The notes: a model not told the origin generated them from the letters alone. DNA of 64,000 nucleotides from Echinometra lucunter (GCA_029962745.1 CM057152.1:23889176-23953175), one strand, 5' to 3'. Positions 12,174 to 25,056 are shown, counted from the first letter of the stretch. Made by a program: numbers and translations.

Positions 12174-12960
12174 AAAACGTTCGGTAGGCAGGGACCAAAA
12201 TTTCATGCAACTCTTAATCATTTTAGTGAACTCATAGCGAGTGAGGGAAGGGCCACCAATGACTGAAAAAATGCATGCCCAACAGAGGGGCGACATGACA
12301 TGTAAGCGATCACCGCTTTGACTGGGCAAAATTCCGAATGGACCTCCGGAATGTATATCAAGCATCCCTTACCCCTCTGATCGGTTTTAGAAGAGCGAAG
12401 TCGCAACACTACTTTGCGGTTCGGAACTTCTCCTATGACACTGACGTCAGAACCGCCCAATTGGTGGCCGTCGTGTTGACGAGAATTTACAGTGAATTCG
12501 CCGACCCGCAAAAAACCATAAAATGCCACGAGAAAGGCAGCGGAGTACATGTGCACTTCGTAGTCGCTCTTACACACAAACTTCAAGGCCCGCAACATCT
12601 GCCCCAACAACGGAAGTGTAATAGGACATCTTGTGTCGCGACTTACATTCCCTCTCTTGCAACCTTCAAGCAGGCACGAAACAACAAAACCCTTTGTTAC
12701 ATCTTCTAGCCCCGCCACCTGTAAATAAAAGGAGAGCCCTGAAATATAAGTTTGAACCGTTGATGCTGCATATCCGCGCAAAGACAAGTACGATATAAAT
12801 TGGGCAATACGCTCTACATTCGGTGGTACCCGGTTATCGTACTGGTACTCCGAACAAATCGCCAAAAGCATTTATCGCTGTAAAGTAAGTAGAATGAGTA
12901 CTGCTGGCCCTTGAATCCGCAAACGCCTCAACCGCTCTATGTCCAGCTGTTCCAGAGTCG
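12174..12960 (-). pseudogene. Tyrosine recombinase (integrase) of YR retrotransposon, truncated
   Basis: In this family the tyrosine recombinase integrates the circular DNA copy by site-specific recombination. The N-terminal core-binding part lies at about 12840-12960 in one frame (STHSTYFTAINAFGDLFG). The main frame 12871-12218 has the SAM-like segment (YAASTVQTYISGLSFYLQ) and the start of the catalytic domain: first catalytic Arg in FLRVGEF (R122, codon near 12507) and the beta-hairpin Lys in SSKTDQ (K162). A T-run (A-run 12266-12271 on the plus strand) marks a frameshift, after which GGPSLTRYEFTKMIKS continues in another frame up to the gap. The HxxR box and the tyrosine nucleophile fall in the 500-N gap. 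At least two frameshifts show it is non-functional. Confidence 0.85.
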
Positions 12961-14588
12961 GGTAGGTACCTCCTCCCCCCTCTCGGCGGCACCTGGTGCC
13001 AACTTGCGGAATCTGTCCACCTGAAATCGAGATAATGCATCCGCAATACCATTATCAATCCCAGGCACATACCGAGCCTTGAATCTAATATTCTTAACCA
13101 AGCAAATAACAACTAACTCGCGAACTAACTTCATTAACTCACTACAGGACGCAGACTGTCTGTTAATCACCGACACTACTGTCTGATTATCCGACCAGAA
13201 TAACACTCGCTTGTTGCTCAACGCCTCCCCCCACAATTGAAGGCCTACCACAATAGGAAACAGCTCAGAAAGAGCAATCGACCGACCAGCTGCATTAAAC
13301 TGTACAGGCCACTTTGCTTGGGCCCACTTCCCACCAAAGTATATTCCAAACCCACAGCTGGCCGCCGCATCAGTATAAAACTGGAGCTGTGAGCTACTGT
13401 GCCATGCCTCGTTACCCATCATGACTCTACCATTGAAGTGAGTTAAGAACTCCAGCCAAACCGCCATGTCTGCCTTAGCCCCCTTTCCTAGCCTAATCAT
13501 GTGAAAGGGGCGCTTTACTCCCCGAGTCAAATCTATCAGTCTCCGCATAAACGCCCGTCCGGGGGCGATCGCCCTACACATAAAGTTTAAGCTCCCAATT
13601 ATAGACTGCAAATTCCTTAGCGAAATTTTGTTCAACTTCGAGACCTCGCGCAACCTAAAAACCAACTGTACAACTTTATCTTGTGGAACACGGACTTCAA
13701 ATGCCATGGAATCAATCTCGAGACCTAAATAAGTTATAACAGATACTGGACCCACCGTCTTCTCCGCGGCAATAGGCACCCCGAAGCGCTCGCACACCGC
13801 CATGAAGCTGGTCATGGCATGTTCGCACTGGCGCGAACCGCGGATACCCGCAAAGAAAAAATCATCGAGATAATGCTGTATAAACTCCAAATCTGCCACA
13901 CGGCGCGAACAATACTCCAAAAATGTACTAAAACACTCAAAAGCCGAACAAGCTATAGAGCAACCCCATGGGCATACAACGGTCAAAATAGAACTGATCA
14001 TCCACACACATTCCCAGCAATTCGAAGTCCTCCGGTCTAACCGGCAGCAGACGGAAGGCAGACTTGATATCCGCCTTCCCCATGAGAGTGCCAACGCCTA
14101 ACCGCGACACCATTTCGACCAGCCGAGTCAAAAGATGAATAAACAACTGAACATTCAGACTGAGGAATGCCCTCGTTCACAGACCCCCCATCTTGGAGAC
14201 GACAAATGTTGAATCAACCGAAATTCCCCCGGGGCCTTCTTGGCACGAGACCAATTGGCGAACACCTGAAGTTGGCGAAAGGAGGAGATGCAAATGGGCC
14301 CACTATCCTTCCTAACTCTATTTCAACTTGCAATTTCATCAATAAGGCTGATTTATTGTCACGAGCCGACCTGAGATTCCTCGCACGAACCGGAACCCGA
14401 GCCCCTGCGAAATGTAGTGAAAAACCGAATTGAAAACCGTTTAGTAACCGACGTGCGTGTGCATGATTTGGATATGTAGCCAACATAGGAATCATAGCCT
14501 GCAATTTGACTGGAGTGGGGCTAAACCATACTGAACCGGGATCTAATTCCTGCTGGTGGGGGCTCCAGTGGAGGGGGTAATTGAACAT
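12937..14588 (-). pseudogene. Reverse transcriptase-RNase H of YR retrotransposon, frameshifted
   Basis: Copies element RNA into DNA and removes the RNA strand. The N-terminal part (14588-14214) carries the block with RRLLNGFQFGF, NLRSARDNKSALL and IVGPFASPPFANFRCSPIGL, which I recognise from DIRS-group RTs. The palm start KADIKSAFRLLPV lies near 14080 in a second frame. The YLDD catalytic box is at 13861-13872 in the long frame 14094-12937. RNase H follows in that frame with the acidic set D242 (YTDAA), E277 (LSELF), D302 (WSDNQ) and D352 (ADALSR), counted from the frame's first Met. Frameshifts lie near 14215, 14180, 14120 and 13965, so no continuous RT can be made. The RNase H end leads straight into the recombinase, with no methyltransferase between. 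Confidence 0.9.
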
Positions 14589-15944
14589 GACTTAACCCCG
14601 TGCCCAGCAGCCCGACAACGGGAACATCGGTGGACGAAGACGCAGCCTCGTCCTCGGGAGCAGTTTCCCCTGTTGAACGCAAAGCACACCCCGCGCCTAG
14701 ATCTACCCCCGTTCGCACCGAGGGAGTCAGTTGGTGGACTGCTCCATCCACGGGAGGTATTTCTGAGCTCCCCGAACCCCCGACCGCGGGCGCTGCATGT
14801 TTCCTTGAAATGGGAGAAGAAAGAAGAGCTCCTTCGCCCCACCGCCAGAAACTAACAACAACCAAAGCTCTGCGTCGATACTCGCCCAAGATCGGGCCGG
14901 GCTCCGTGCCTGACGGAGACGAAACTGGACGTCATAGTCCCTCCACCCGTAACCCCCATTGTTACGAGCAGCCCCCCGCACCATATCCATGTACTTCAAC
15001 AACTCCAAAGCCCTCCCTGGATGTCTCTCCAGGTAGATCGATATGTAAACGAGAAAAACAGAAGTCCACTGTTCAATGCTAGTAATCCTTTGCTGCCTAA
15101 CGTTAGTCTGAGGTTGCAGCTGAAAGCCGCTCGTCGAGGGCATCAACTGAAATGTGGTGCCAGGCCCGATATTATTGGTAAAGCTGCTCCTGGTTTGCTT
15201 TTGCAACAAAACAAGATCGACATAATCACCCTGCCAGATCTTTTCCTTCAACCCTAAACTAATATCCGCCCCTAGAGGGTCGCAAACGCTTACCAGTGGC
15301 TGTGGGAGGGGACCACAACCCGGGACCTGTTGTGACTCACGCATATCAGATCCAACATCCGATCTAACGCTAGGCCTAACGTTAAAGGTACTCTCACTTA
15401 TTATGCTTGTGTTGGGTCGAGGGCTAGAGGTCGATAGATCTATGCCCTCAGCCAAGGATCCGGCAATGGCCCCACCGTCCCCTGAGGCTATGCTCTCCCG
15501 AACCGCGTTAAGGTTTACCGCACTGGAAGACCTAACCTCAGTGCGCAGGTCCTCCCCCTGCCCTTGCACCACAACAGGCCACATAGCCCCAGGCCTACAG
15601 CTATCCGTACCAATTCGACTAGGTCTAGGTTCGACACTACCAGCAACGTTAGATTTAACGTTAGACCTAGATCTAGATCTAGGTCTAGCCCTAACATTAT
15701 CATCACTTAGGCCTAGATTTATATTGCCGTACTCACCGGATACTTGCTGGATTGTAGGCCCACGCCTCGGTCCGCCGTATCAGGACCCGCTGAGCCTGAG
15801 GACTGCGACATATCTCGGCCCTCCTGCTGCATCTTGACCTGCAGGGACACTACCAGCAGCAACGTGAAGCTCTCGACTCCTACGGGGTCGACCTCACCCC
15901 GACTCCTTGCGCGTCTTCATGGTCTTCTTCTTTGCTTTCGGCAT
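14543..15944 (-). pseudogene. Gag-like ORF1 of YR retrotransposon, frameshifted
   Basis: Probable nucleocapsid protein that binds element RNA. A candidate start at 15944 gives a very basic N-terminus (MPKAKKKTMKTRKES) and then stops in that frame. The conserved middle is open at 15584-14727 and contains WQGDYVDLVLL, EQWTSVFLVYISIYLERHP and WRDYDVQFRLRQA, a pattern typical of DIRS-group Gag proteins. After a frameshift near 14820, the frame 14842-14543 holds two zinc motifs: C-x7-C-x5-C-x3-H (C53, C61, C67, H71) followed by C-x2-C-x4-H-x4-C (C73, C76, H81, C86), at 14585-14686. The N-terminal third includes repeated CTAGATCT and TAACGTTA motifs (15360-15710). ORF1 overlaps the start of the RT frame by about 45 bases. 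Confidence 0.8.
15640..15715. repeat. Short palindrome-rich repeat inside ORF1
   Basis: Tandem AGATCT hexamers (about 15667-15690) flanked by AACGTTAGA/TTTAACGTTAGACC copies. Related TAACGTTA motifs are at 15360-15385. It encodes an alternating Asp-Leu run in one minus-strand frame. It is probably slippage-expanded sequence in the variable part of Gag. Confidence 0.6.
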
Positions 15945-16657
15945 ACTCTAGAGTCTAGATCTATTTGACCAAATAGATTCCAGCTAAGTTCCACGAGGCT
16001 TAAATTCCACGAAGAGCCAACTACGGGATTTCCTGTCTAACTGTTCGAATTAAAACCGACGCAGTCCGGGTGTTTCTAAAACAGAAAATGTTAACAATCC
16101 GAAGCTCAAGAATTGAAGAAACCGAAACGTATCAAATCCCAGAAGAGATCCCAACAAACAGGAGTCTCGTAGCGAAAAAACAATGAATGTCCTAATCGCT
16201 GCTGGTTCCGACGAAGCCTGAGGTATCACTTCCAAAAACAAAAAGGTGTTCTATGACTGTAACTTGTTACAATTAACTGTAACTTAACAAAATTGCACGA
16301 AATATATTTTAAATTGTTCCACACTAGACATACACATCCTTTCTCGACAAAAGCCACGAAAGAATGACGCGATATTCCGCGCCGCCGGGATCACATGATG
16401 TGCATGTGATGTCCGTGTGCAACAGGGGCGCGCATCCAGAAGCGCGCATGTTGTTGCCAAGCAACTTTGTTACGTCACAATAAACCGCAAACCAAAACTA
16501 ATCAGGCTTATTGTTGCGTCACAATGAACGGTAAACCAACGTTAGACAAACTTCTTGTTGCATCACAATGAACGGCAAACCAAAACAAACCAAATGGCAC
16601 GGGTTATCAAGCGTGTATAAATCTTTTTGAAAGCGTTTCTGAACTCTTTAAAATTTA
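15945..16657 (-). repeat. Left end / 5' untranslated region of the YR retrotransposon
   Basis: Non-coding region upstream of ORF1 ending at the satellite. It contains at least three imperfect copies of a ~55-base motif, ATTGTGACGYAACAA plus GGTTTRCCGTTC-like sequence, on the minus strand at about 16450-16600. The terminal ~60 bases match 3661-3712, which defines the A repeat. TTTTTGAAA followed by the TATACACGCTTGATA arm is visible at the tip. Confidence 0.6.
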
Positions 16658-16662
16658 TTATT

Positions 16663-19600
16663 TTTATTTGAGTGAAATCATGCTTATTTTACCTGCTGGA
16701 TGAAATACACACCTTCTTCCCAGGTTTGATATTTGGATAAGATTTTTTTATATCGCTGAAAAATTAAAAAGATAAAAACAGTCATTCATGTATCATCTGT
16801 TTCATAACTTAGCTTTGTTAGCTTGGTGTATGGCAAGAAAGTTTTCTTCTCCATCATAGGAAAAGTAGGCTGCAGTGAAATCTTGGAAATAGGAAAAAAC
16901 TGCCTTACCTGAAGCCTTATCTAAGTGAAAAGAGGAAGAAAAAAGAAAGAATTTTATCCATTTGAATATTCTGTCATTTATCTCTTTTTAGCTATTCATA
17001 ACCAACATTCACGATTCTCAAATAGCAATTTCACCGAAATCTTCATTACCTGACATGATTTGAAAGTTCCCTTCATTCTTTTTTTAGATGTAGTGTTTGA
17101 ATAAAAATATTCCCCCTTGAATAAATTGAACTACACATACAGTCAATTCATATATCAATTGTTTGGTCAGATGAGTCTTTGAATGGCCAAGAACGAAGTG
17201 TTTGCGTTTAGTCCTTGTAAATGTTGAAGCCTTCCCTAGGATCCTCTTGTAAATGATAGAAAAATTGTCTCAGTAGTATATCTTTTATCTCAGTGAAATC
17301 ATGCTGATTTGAAGTCCTTAATGAAATACCCAAATTTATCTGAGATGTAATATTTGGATAAGATTTGATATCTTTTTAAAAAATCTAACAGTCACTGAAG
17401 TACCTCAATGGAAGCTTTATCAGTGGGGGAAAAGGAGAGAGAGTGGAGTGTTTTAATCTACTCTTTTATTTGTCTTTATATCTTTTCTCCCAAACATCAT
17501 CTACATTTGCAGTCAGTAAGTAGCAGTTTTACTGAAATCTTGATTATTTGACTTGCTTTAAAAATTCCCTAAATTCTTTTGATATAAATGTGCAGTAATT
17601 GACTAAAAGTTTGTTCCTCACTGAATATTTCGAGCAACGTGCTCATTCTTTTATCAGTTATTGGATGGAATGGGACTAACAATGGGAAATTGGGATTTCT
17701 TTCAAATTATTGATTGTTACTGTTGAAGCCATCTGGTGCGATCTTGCAAATGGAAGAAAATTTATCTAATAATTTATTTTTATTTGAGTGAAATCATGCT
17801 TATTTTACCTGCTGGATGAAATACACACCGTCTTCCCAGGTTTGATATTTGGATAAGATTTTTTTATATCGCTGAAAAATTAAAAAGATAAAAACAGTCA
17901 TTCATGTATCATCTGTTTCATAACTTAGCTTTGTTAGCTTGGTGTATGGCAAGAAAGTTCTCTTCTCCATCATAGGAAAAGTAGGCTGCAGTGAAATCTT
18001 GGAAATAGGAAAAAAAACTGCCTTAGCTGAAGCCTTATCTAAGTGAAAAGAGGAAGAAAAAAGAAAGAATTTTATCCATTTGAATATTCTGTCATTTATC
18101 TCTTTTTAGCTATTCATAACCAACATTCACGATTCTCAAATAGCAATTTCACCGAAATCTTCATTACCTGACATGATTTGAAAGTTCCCTTCATTCTTTG
18201 TTTAGATGTAGTGTTTGAATAAAAATATTCCCCATTGAATTAATTGAACTACACATTCAGTCAATTCATATATCAATTGTTTGGTCAGATGAGCCTTTGA
18301 ATGGCCAAGAACGAAGTGTTTGCGTTTAGTCCTTGTAAATGTTGAAGCCTTCCCTAGGATCCTCTTGTAAATGGTAAAAAAAAAAATTGTCTCAGTAGTA
18401 TATCTTTTATCTCAGTGAAATCATGCTGATTTGAAGTCCTAAATGAAATACCCAAATTTATCTGAGATGTAATATTTGGATAAGATTTGATATCTCTTTA
18501 AAAAATCTAACAGTCACTGAAGTACCTCAATGGAAGCTTTATCAGTGGGGGAAAAGGAGAGAGAGTGGAGTGTTTTAATCTACTCTTATATTTGTCTTTA
18601 TCTCTTTTCTCCCAAACATCATCTACATTCACAGGGAGTAAGTAGCAGTTTTACTAAAATCTTGATTATTTGACATGCTTTTAAAATCCCTAAATTCTTT
18701 TGATATACATGTATAGTAATTGACTAAAAGTTTGTTCCTCACTGAATATTTCGAGCAACGTGCTCATTCTTTTATCAGTTATTGGATGAAATGGGACTAA
18801 CAATGGGAAATTGGGATTTCTTTCTAATTATTGATTGTTACTGTTGAAGCCATCTGGTGCGATCTTGCAAATGGAAGAAAATTTATCTAATAATTTATTT
18901 TTATTTGAGTGAAATCATGCTCATTTTACCTCCTTGATGAAATACACACCGTCTTCCCAGGTTTGATATTTGGATAAGATTTTTTTATATCGCTGAAAAA
19001 TTAAAAAGATAAAAACAGTCATTCATGTATCATCTGTTTCATAACTTAGCTTTGTTAGCTTGGTGTATGGCAAGAAAGTTCTCTTCTCCATCATAGGAAA
19101 AGTAGGCTGCAGTGAAATCTTGGAAATAGGAAAAAAAACTGCCTTAGCTGAAGCCTTATCTAAGTGAAAAGAGGAAGAAAAAAGAAAGAATTTTATCCAT
19201 TTGAATATTCTGTCATTTATCTCTTTTTAGCTATTCATAACCAACATTCACGATTCTCAAATAGCAATTTCACCGAAATCTTCATTACCTGACATGATTT
19301 GAAAGTTCCCTTCATTCTTTGTTTAGATGTAGTGTTTGAATAAAAATATTCCCCATTGAATTAATTGAACTACACATTCAGTCAATTCATATATCAATTG
19401 TTTGGTCAGATGAGCCTTTGAATGGCCAAGAACGAAGTGTTTGCGTTTAGTCCTTGTAAATGTTGAAGCCTTCCCTAGGATCCTCTTGTAAATGGTAAAA
19501 AAAAAATTGTCTCAGTAGTATATCTTTTATCTCAGTGAAATCATGCTGATTTGAAGTCCTAAATGAAATACCCAAATTTATCTGAGATGTAATATTTGGA

Positions 19601-22600
19601 TAAGATTTGATATCTCTTTAAAAAATCTAACAGTCACTGAAGTACCTCAATGGAAGCTTTATCAGTGGGGGAAAAGGAGAGAGAGTGGAGTGTTTTAATC
19701 TACTCTTATATTTGTCTTTATCTCTTTTCTCCCAAACATCATCTACATTCACAGGGAGTAAGTAGCAGTTTTACTAAAATCTTGATTATTTGACATGCTT
19801 TTAAAATCCCTAAATTCTTTTGATATACATGTATAGTAATTGACTAAAAGTTTGTTCCTCACTGAATATTTCGAGCAACGTGCTCATTCTTTTATCAGTT
19901 ATTGGATGAAATGGGACTAACAATGGGAAATTGGGATTTCTTTCTAATTATTGATTGTTACTGTTGAAGCCATCTGGTGCGATCTTGCAAATGGAAGAAA
20001 ATTTATCTAATAATTTATTTTTATTTGAGTGAAATCATGCTCATTTTACCTCCTTGATGAAATACACACCGTCTTCCCAGGTTTGATATTTGGATAAGAT
20101 TTTTTTATATCGCTGAAAAATTAAAAAGATAAAAACAGTCATTCATGTATCATCTGTTTCATAACTTAGCTTTGTTAGCTTGGTGTATGGCAAGAAAGTT
20201 CTCTTCTCCATCATAGGAAAAGTAGGCTGCAGTGAAATCTTGGAAATAGGAAAAAAAACTGCCTTAGCTGAAGCCTTATCTAAGTGAAAAGAGGAAGAAA
20301 AAAGAAAGAATTTTATCCATTTGAATATTCTGTCATTTATCTCTTTTTAGCTATTCATAACCAACATTCACGATTCTCAAATAGCAATTTCACCGAAATC
20401 TTCATTACCTGACATGATTTGAAAGTTCCCTTCATTCTTTGTTTAGATGTAGTGTTTGAATAAAAATATTCCCCATTGAATTAATTGAACTACACATTCA
20501 GTCAATTCATATATCAATTGTTTGGTCAGATGAGCCTTTGAATGGCCAAGAACGAAGTGTTTGCGTTTAGTCCTTGTAAATGTTGAAGCCTTCCCTAGGA
20601 TCCTCTTGTAAATGGTAAAAAAAAAATTGTCTCAGTAGTATATCTTTTATCTCAGTGAAATCATGCTGATTTGAAGTCCTAAATGAAATACCCAAATTTA
20701 TCTGAGATGTAATATTTGGATAAGATTTGATATCTCTTTAAAAAATCTAACAGTCACTGAAGTACCTCAATGGAAGCTTTATCAGTGGGGGAAAAGGAGA
20801 GAGAGTGGAGTGTTTTAATCTACTCTTATATTTGTCTTTATCTCTTTTCTCCCAAACATCATCTACATTCACAGGGAGTAAGTAGCAGTTTTACTAAAAT
20901 CTTGATTATTTGACATGCTTTTAAAATCCCTAAATTCTTTTGATATACATGTATAGTAATTGACTAAAAGTTTGTTCCTCACTGAATATTTCGAGCAACG
21001 TGCTCATTCTTTTATCAGTTATTGGATGAAATGGGACTAACAATGGGAAATTGGGATTTCTTTCTAATTATTGATTGTTACTGTTGAAGCCATCTGGTGC
21101 GATCTTGCAAATGGAAGAAAATTTATCTAATAATTTATTTTTATTTGAGTGAAATCATGCTTATTTTACCTGCTGGATGAAATACACACCTTCTTCCCAG
21201 GTTTGATTATTTTGGATAAGATTTTGTATATCGCTGAAAAAATAAAAAGATTAAAACAGTCATTCATGTTTCATCTGTTTCATAAGTTTCCTTTGTTAGC
21301 TAGGTGTATGGCAAGAAAGTTCTCTTCTACATCATAGGAAAAGTAGGTTTTAGTGAGATCTTGGAAATAGGAAAAAACTGCCTTAGCTGAAGCTTTATCT
21401 AAATAAAAAGAGGAAGAAAAAAAAAGAGAAAGAATTTTATCCATTTCAATATTTTGTCATTTATCTCGTTTTAGCTATTCATAATCAACATTCACGATTC
21501 TCTAATCGCCATTTTACTGAAATCTTGATTACCTGACATAGCTCAAAAATTCCCTTCATTCTTTGTTACATGTAGTGTTTGAATAAAATATTCCTCATTT
21601 AATGATATGAACTACTGATACAGTCAATTTATATATCAATTATTTTACCACATTGGTATTTTAATGGAAAGGTAGAAAGTGTTTGCTTTTAGTCCTTTCA
21701 AATGTTGAAGCCTTTCCTAGCTAGTATAATCCCATAATACTTAAAAATTTGTCTCAGTTAAATATTTTTATCTAAGTGAAACCATGCTGTTGACACCAGC
21801 TGAAAGAAATAAACAAATTCTTCGGAGATGAAATATTTGGATAAGATTTTATATCTCTTTGGATAAATTCAATAGTCATTGAAGTACCTCAATGGTAGCT
21901 TTCTTAGTTTGGGTAAAATGAGAGAGAATGAAGTGTATTTATTCTGCTATGATTTTGTCTTTGTGTCTTTTTTCCCAAACATCATCTACATTCACAGGGA
22001 GTAAGTAGCAGTTTTACTAAAATCTTGATTATTTGACATGCTTTTAAAATCCCTAAATTCTTTTGATATACATGTATAGTAATTGACTAAAAGTTTGTTC
22101 CTCACTGAATATTTCGAGCAACGTGCTCATTCTTTTATCAGTTATTGGATGAAATGGGACTAACAATGGGAAATTGGGATTTCTTTCTAATTATTGATTG
22201 TTACTGTTGAAGCCATCTGGTGCGATCTTGCAAATGGAAGAAAATTTATCTAGTCCTTTATTTTCATCTGAGTGAAATCATGCTTATTATACCGGCTAGA
22301 TGAACTACGCAATTTCTTTGCAGATGTAATATTTGGATGAAATTTTGAATATCACTGAAAAATTTAAAAGATAAAAACAGGCATGAATGTATCATCTGAT
22401 TCATGAGTTAGCTTTGTTTGCTTGGGGTATGGCAAAAAAGTTCTTTTCTTCACATAGAGAAAAAAAGTAGAAAAGTTGGAGAAAATATTCAAGTAGACTC
22501 TAGTAAGATCTTGGAAATAGGAGGAAACTGCCCTACCTGAAGCTTTATCTATCTTAAAAGAGGATGAGCGAAAAGAGAAACAATATAATCCATTTTATTG

Positions 22601-25056
22601 TTTGTCTTTTTTTCCTTTTTCTTTTTTTTTTCTTTTTTGCTGACTGTGATCAACACTCATGATCCTTCAGTAGCAATTTCACTCAAATCTTGATTATTTG
22701 GCATGCTTTAAAAATTTACTTAATTCTTTTGTGATGTAGTGTTTATGGCAAACTAGGAAGTGTTTCCTTTTGGTCCTTGTAAATGTTGAAGCCTTCCCTA
22801 GCATAATCTTGTAAATCGTAAAAAAATAAATTGTCTCAGTAGTATAATTTTATCTTTGTGAAATCATGCTCATTTGATGTGCAAAATGAAATACACAAAT
22901 TCTTCTGAGAATATTCGGATAAGCTTTTAAGTGGACAAATTCACTAGCCATTGATATACCTCAGTGGTATGTTTATCTGTGGGGAAAAAAATGATAGAGA
23001 ATGAAATGTTTTTAATCTACTATGATATTTGTATTTGTCATTTTTTCTCCCAAACATGATCTCCCTTCACAGTTGTTTAGTGGCACTTTTACTAATATTT
23101 TGATCATTTGACTTGTTTTAAAAATTCCCTAATTTTTCTTTGTATATAGGAATTGACTAAAATTTTGTTCCTCACCGAATATTTCAAGCAACGTCCTCAT
23201 GCTTTTATCGGTTATTGGATGATATAGGACTAGCAGTGGGGAAATCACTCATAATCACTATTAATTGTTTGATCTGATGGCCAAGAAGGAAGTGTTTGCT
23301 TCTAGTCCTTGTAAATGTTAAAGCCTTCCCTAAGATTCTCTTGTAAATGCTAGAAAATTTGTCTCAGTAGTATATTTTTCTGTAATTGATATCATGCTGA
23401 TTTGACGTCCTAAATGAAATACACAAATTCATCTGAGATGTAATATTTGGATAAGATTTGATATCTCTCTGGAAAAATCTATCAGTCACTGAAGTACCTT
23501 AATGGTAGCTTCATCAGTGGGGAAAAAGGAGAGAGAATGAAGTGTTTTGAATCTACTATGATATCTCTATTTATCTCTTTTCTCCCAAACATGATCTACA
23601 TTTGCAGCCGGTAAGTAGCAGTTTTACTAATATCTTGATTATTTGATTCTCTAAATTCTTTTGATACACGTGTAAAGTAATGGACTAAAATGTTGTTCCT
23701 CACTTAATATTTCAAGCAACGTCCTCATTCTTTTATCACTTATTGGATGAAATGGGACTAACAATGGGAAATTGGGATTTGTTTAAAATGATTAATTGTT
23801 AATATTGAAGCCATCTGGTGTGATCTTGCCAATGGAAGAAATTTTATATAATCATTTATTTTTATCTAATTGAGTGAAATCATGCTTATTTTACCTGCTG
23901 GATGAAATACACACTTTCTTCCTAGTTTTGATATTTGGATAAGATTTTCTATATCGCTGAAAAATTAAAAAGATAAAAATAGTCATTCATGTTTCCTCTG
24001 TTTCATAACTTAGCTTTATTAGCTTTGTGTATGGCAAGAAAGTTCTCATCTACATCATAGGAAAAGTAGGCTGTAGTGAAATCTTAGAAATAGGAAAAAA
24101 CTGCCTTAGCTGAAGCCTTATCTAAGTGAAGAGAGGAAGAAAAAAAGAGAAAGAATGTTATCCATTTGAATATTTGTGTTATTTATCTCTTTTTAGCTAT
24201 TTATAATCAACATTCACGATTCTGAAATAGCAATTTCACCGAAATCTTCATTACCTGACATGATTTGGAAGATCCCTTCATGCTTTTTTAGATGTAGTGT
24301 TTGAATAAAATATTCCCTATTGAATACATTGAACTACACATACAGTCAATTCATTTATCAATTGTTTGATCAGATGGGTCTTTTAATGGCCTAAAAGGAA
24401 GTGCTTGCATTTAGTCCATGTAAATGTTGAAGCCTTCCCCAACATACATTTGTAAATGCTAGAAAATTTGTCTTAGTAGGTTATTTTTATCTAAGTGACA
24501 TCATGCTAATTTGACGTCCTAAATGAAATACACATATTCATCTCAGATGTAATATTTGGATAAGATGTATATTTCTTTGGAGAAACCAAACAGTTACTGA
24601 AGAACCTCAATGGTAGCTTTATCAGTGGGGAAAAAGGAGAGAGAATGAAGTGTTTTGAATCTACTATGATATCTCTATTTATCTCTTTTCTCCCAAACAT
24701 GATCTTCATTTGCAGTCGGTAAGTAACAGTTTTACTGAAATCTTGATTCATCTGTTTCATAACTTAGCTTTGTTAGCTTGGTGTGTGGCAAGAAAAATCT
24801 CTCTTCTCCATCATAGGAAAAGTAGGCTGTAGTGAAATCTTGGAAATAGGAAAAAACTGCCTTAGCTGAAGCCTTATCTTAGTAAAAAGAGAAAGAAAAA
24901 AGAGAAAGAATGTTATCCATTTGAATATTTTTGTGATTTATCTCTGTTTAGCTATTCATAATCAACATTCACGACTCTCTAATAGCAATTTCACCGAAAT
25001 CTTCATTACCCTGACATGATTTGAAAGTTCCCTTCATTCTTTTCAGAGGTAGTGTT
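16663..25056 (-). repeat. Satellite array, block B, reverse orientation
   Basis: About seven and a half monomers, same family as 5040-11673 but inverted. The landmark GATCTTGCAAATGG recurs at 17740, 18861, 19981, 21101 and 22224, spacing 1120-1123. Copies between about 18380 and 21160 repeat with an exact 1120-base period. From about 21160 to the gap the monomers are diverged, with deletions and partial units. No coding content beyond recurrent short chance frames. Confidence 0.95.

Larger units (their letters stand above)
12174..16657 (-). mobile_element. Degenerate DIRS/Ngaro-type tyrosine-recombinase retrotransposon
   Basis: Read on the minus strand: left terminal repeat (about 16320-16657), Gag-like ORF (15944-14543), RT plus RNase H (14588-12937), then tyrosine recombinase running into the gap. 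There is no DDE integrase and no protease, as expected for YR retrotransposons. I see no methyltransferase between RNase H and recombinase, which favours Ngaro over DIRS1 or PAT. The left end TAAATTTTAAAGAG joins satellite at the AATAA core 16658-16662. GC content is visibly higher than in the flanking satellite. Several frameshifts make this copy inactive. The right end is lost in the gap. Confidence 0.85.

Noticed and set aside
11565..12365. Long open frames spanning 11565-12365 on both strands
   Set aside because: They consist mostly of N from the 500-base gap; only short real ends exist.
13819..15837. Plus-strand open frames at 13819-15837
   Set aside because: They are antisense shadows of the RT and Gag frames of the minus-strand retrotransposon.
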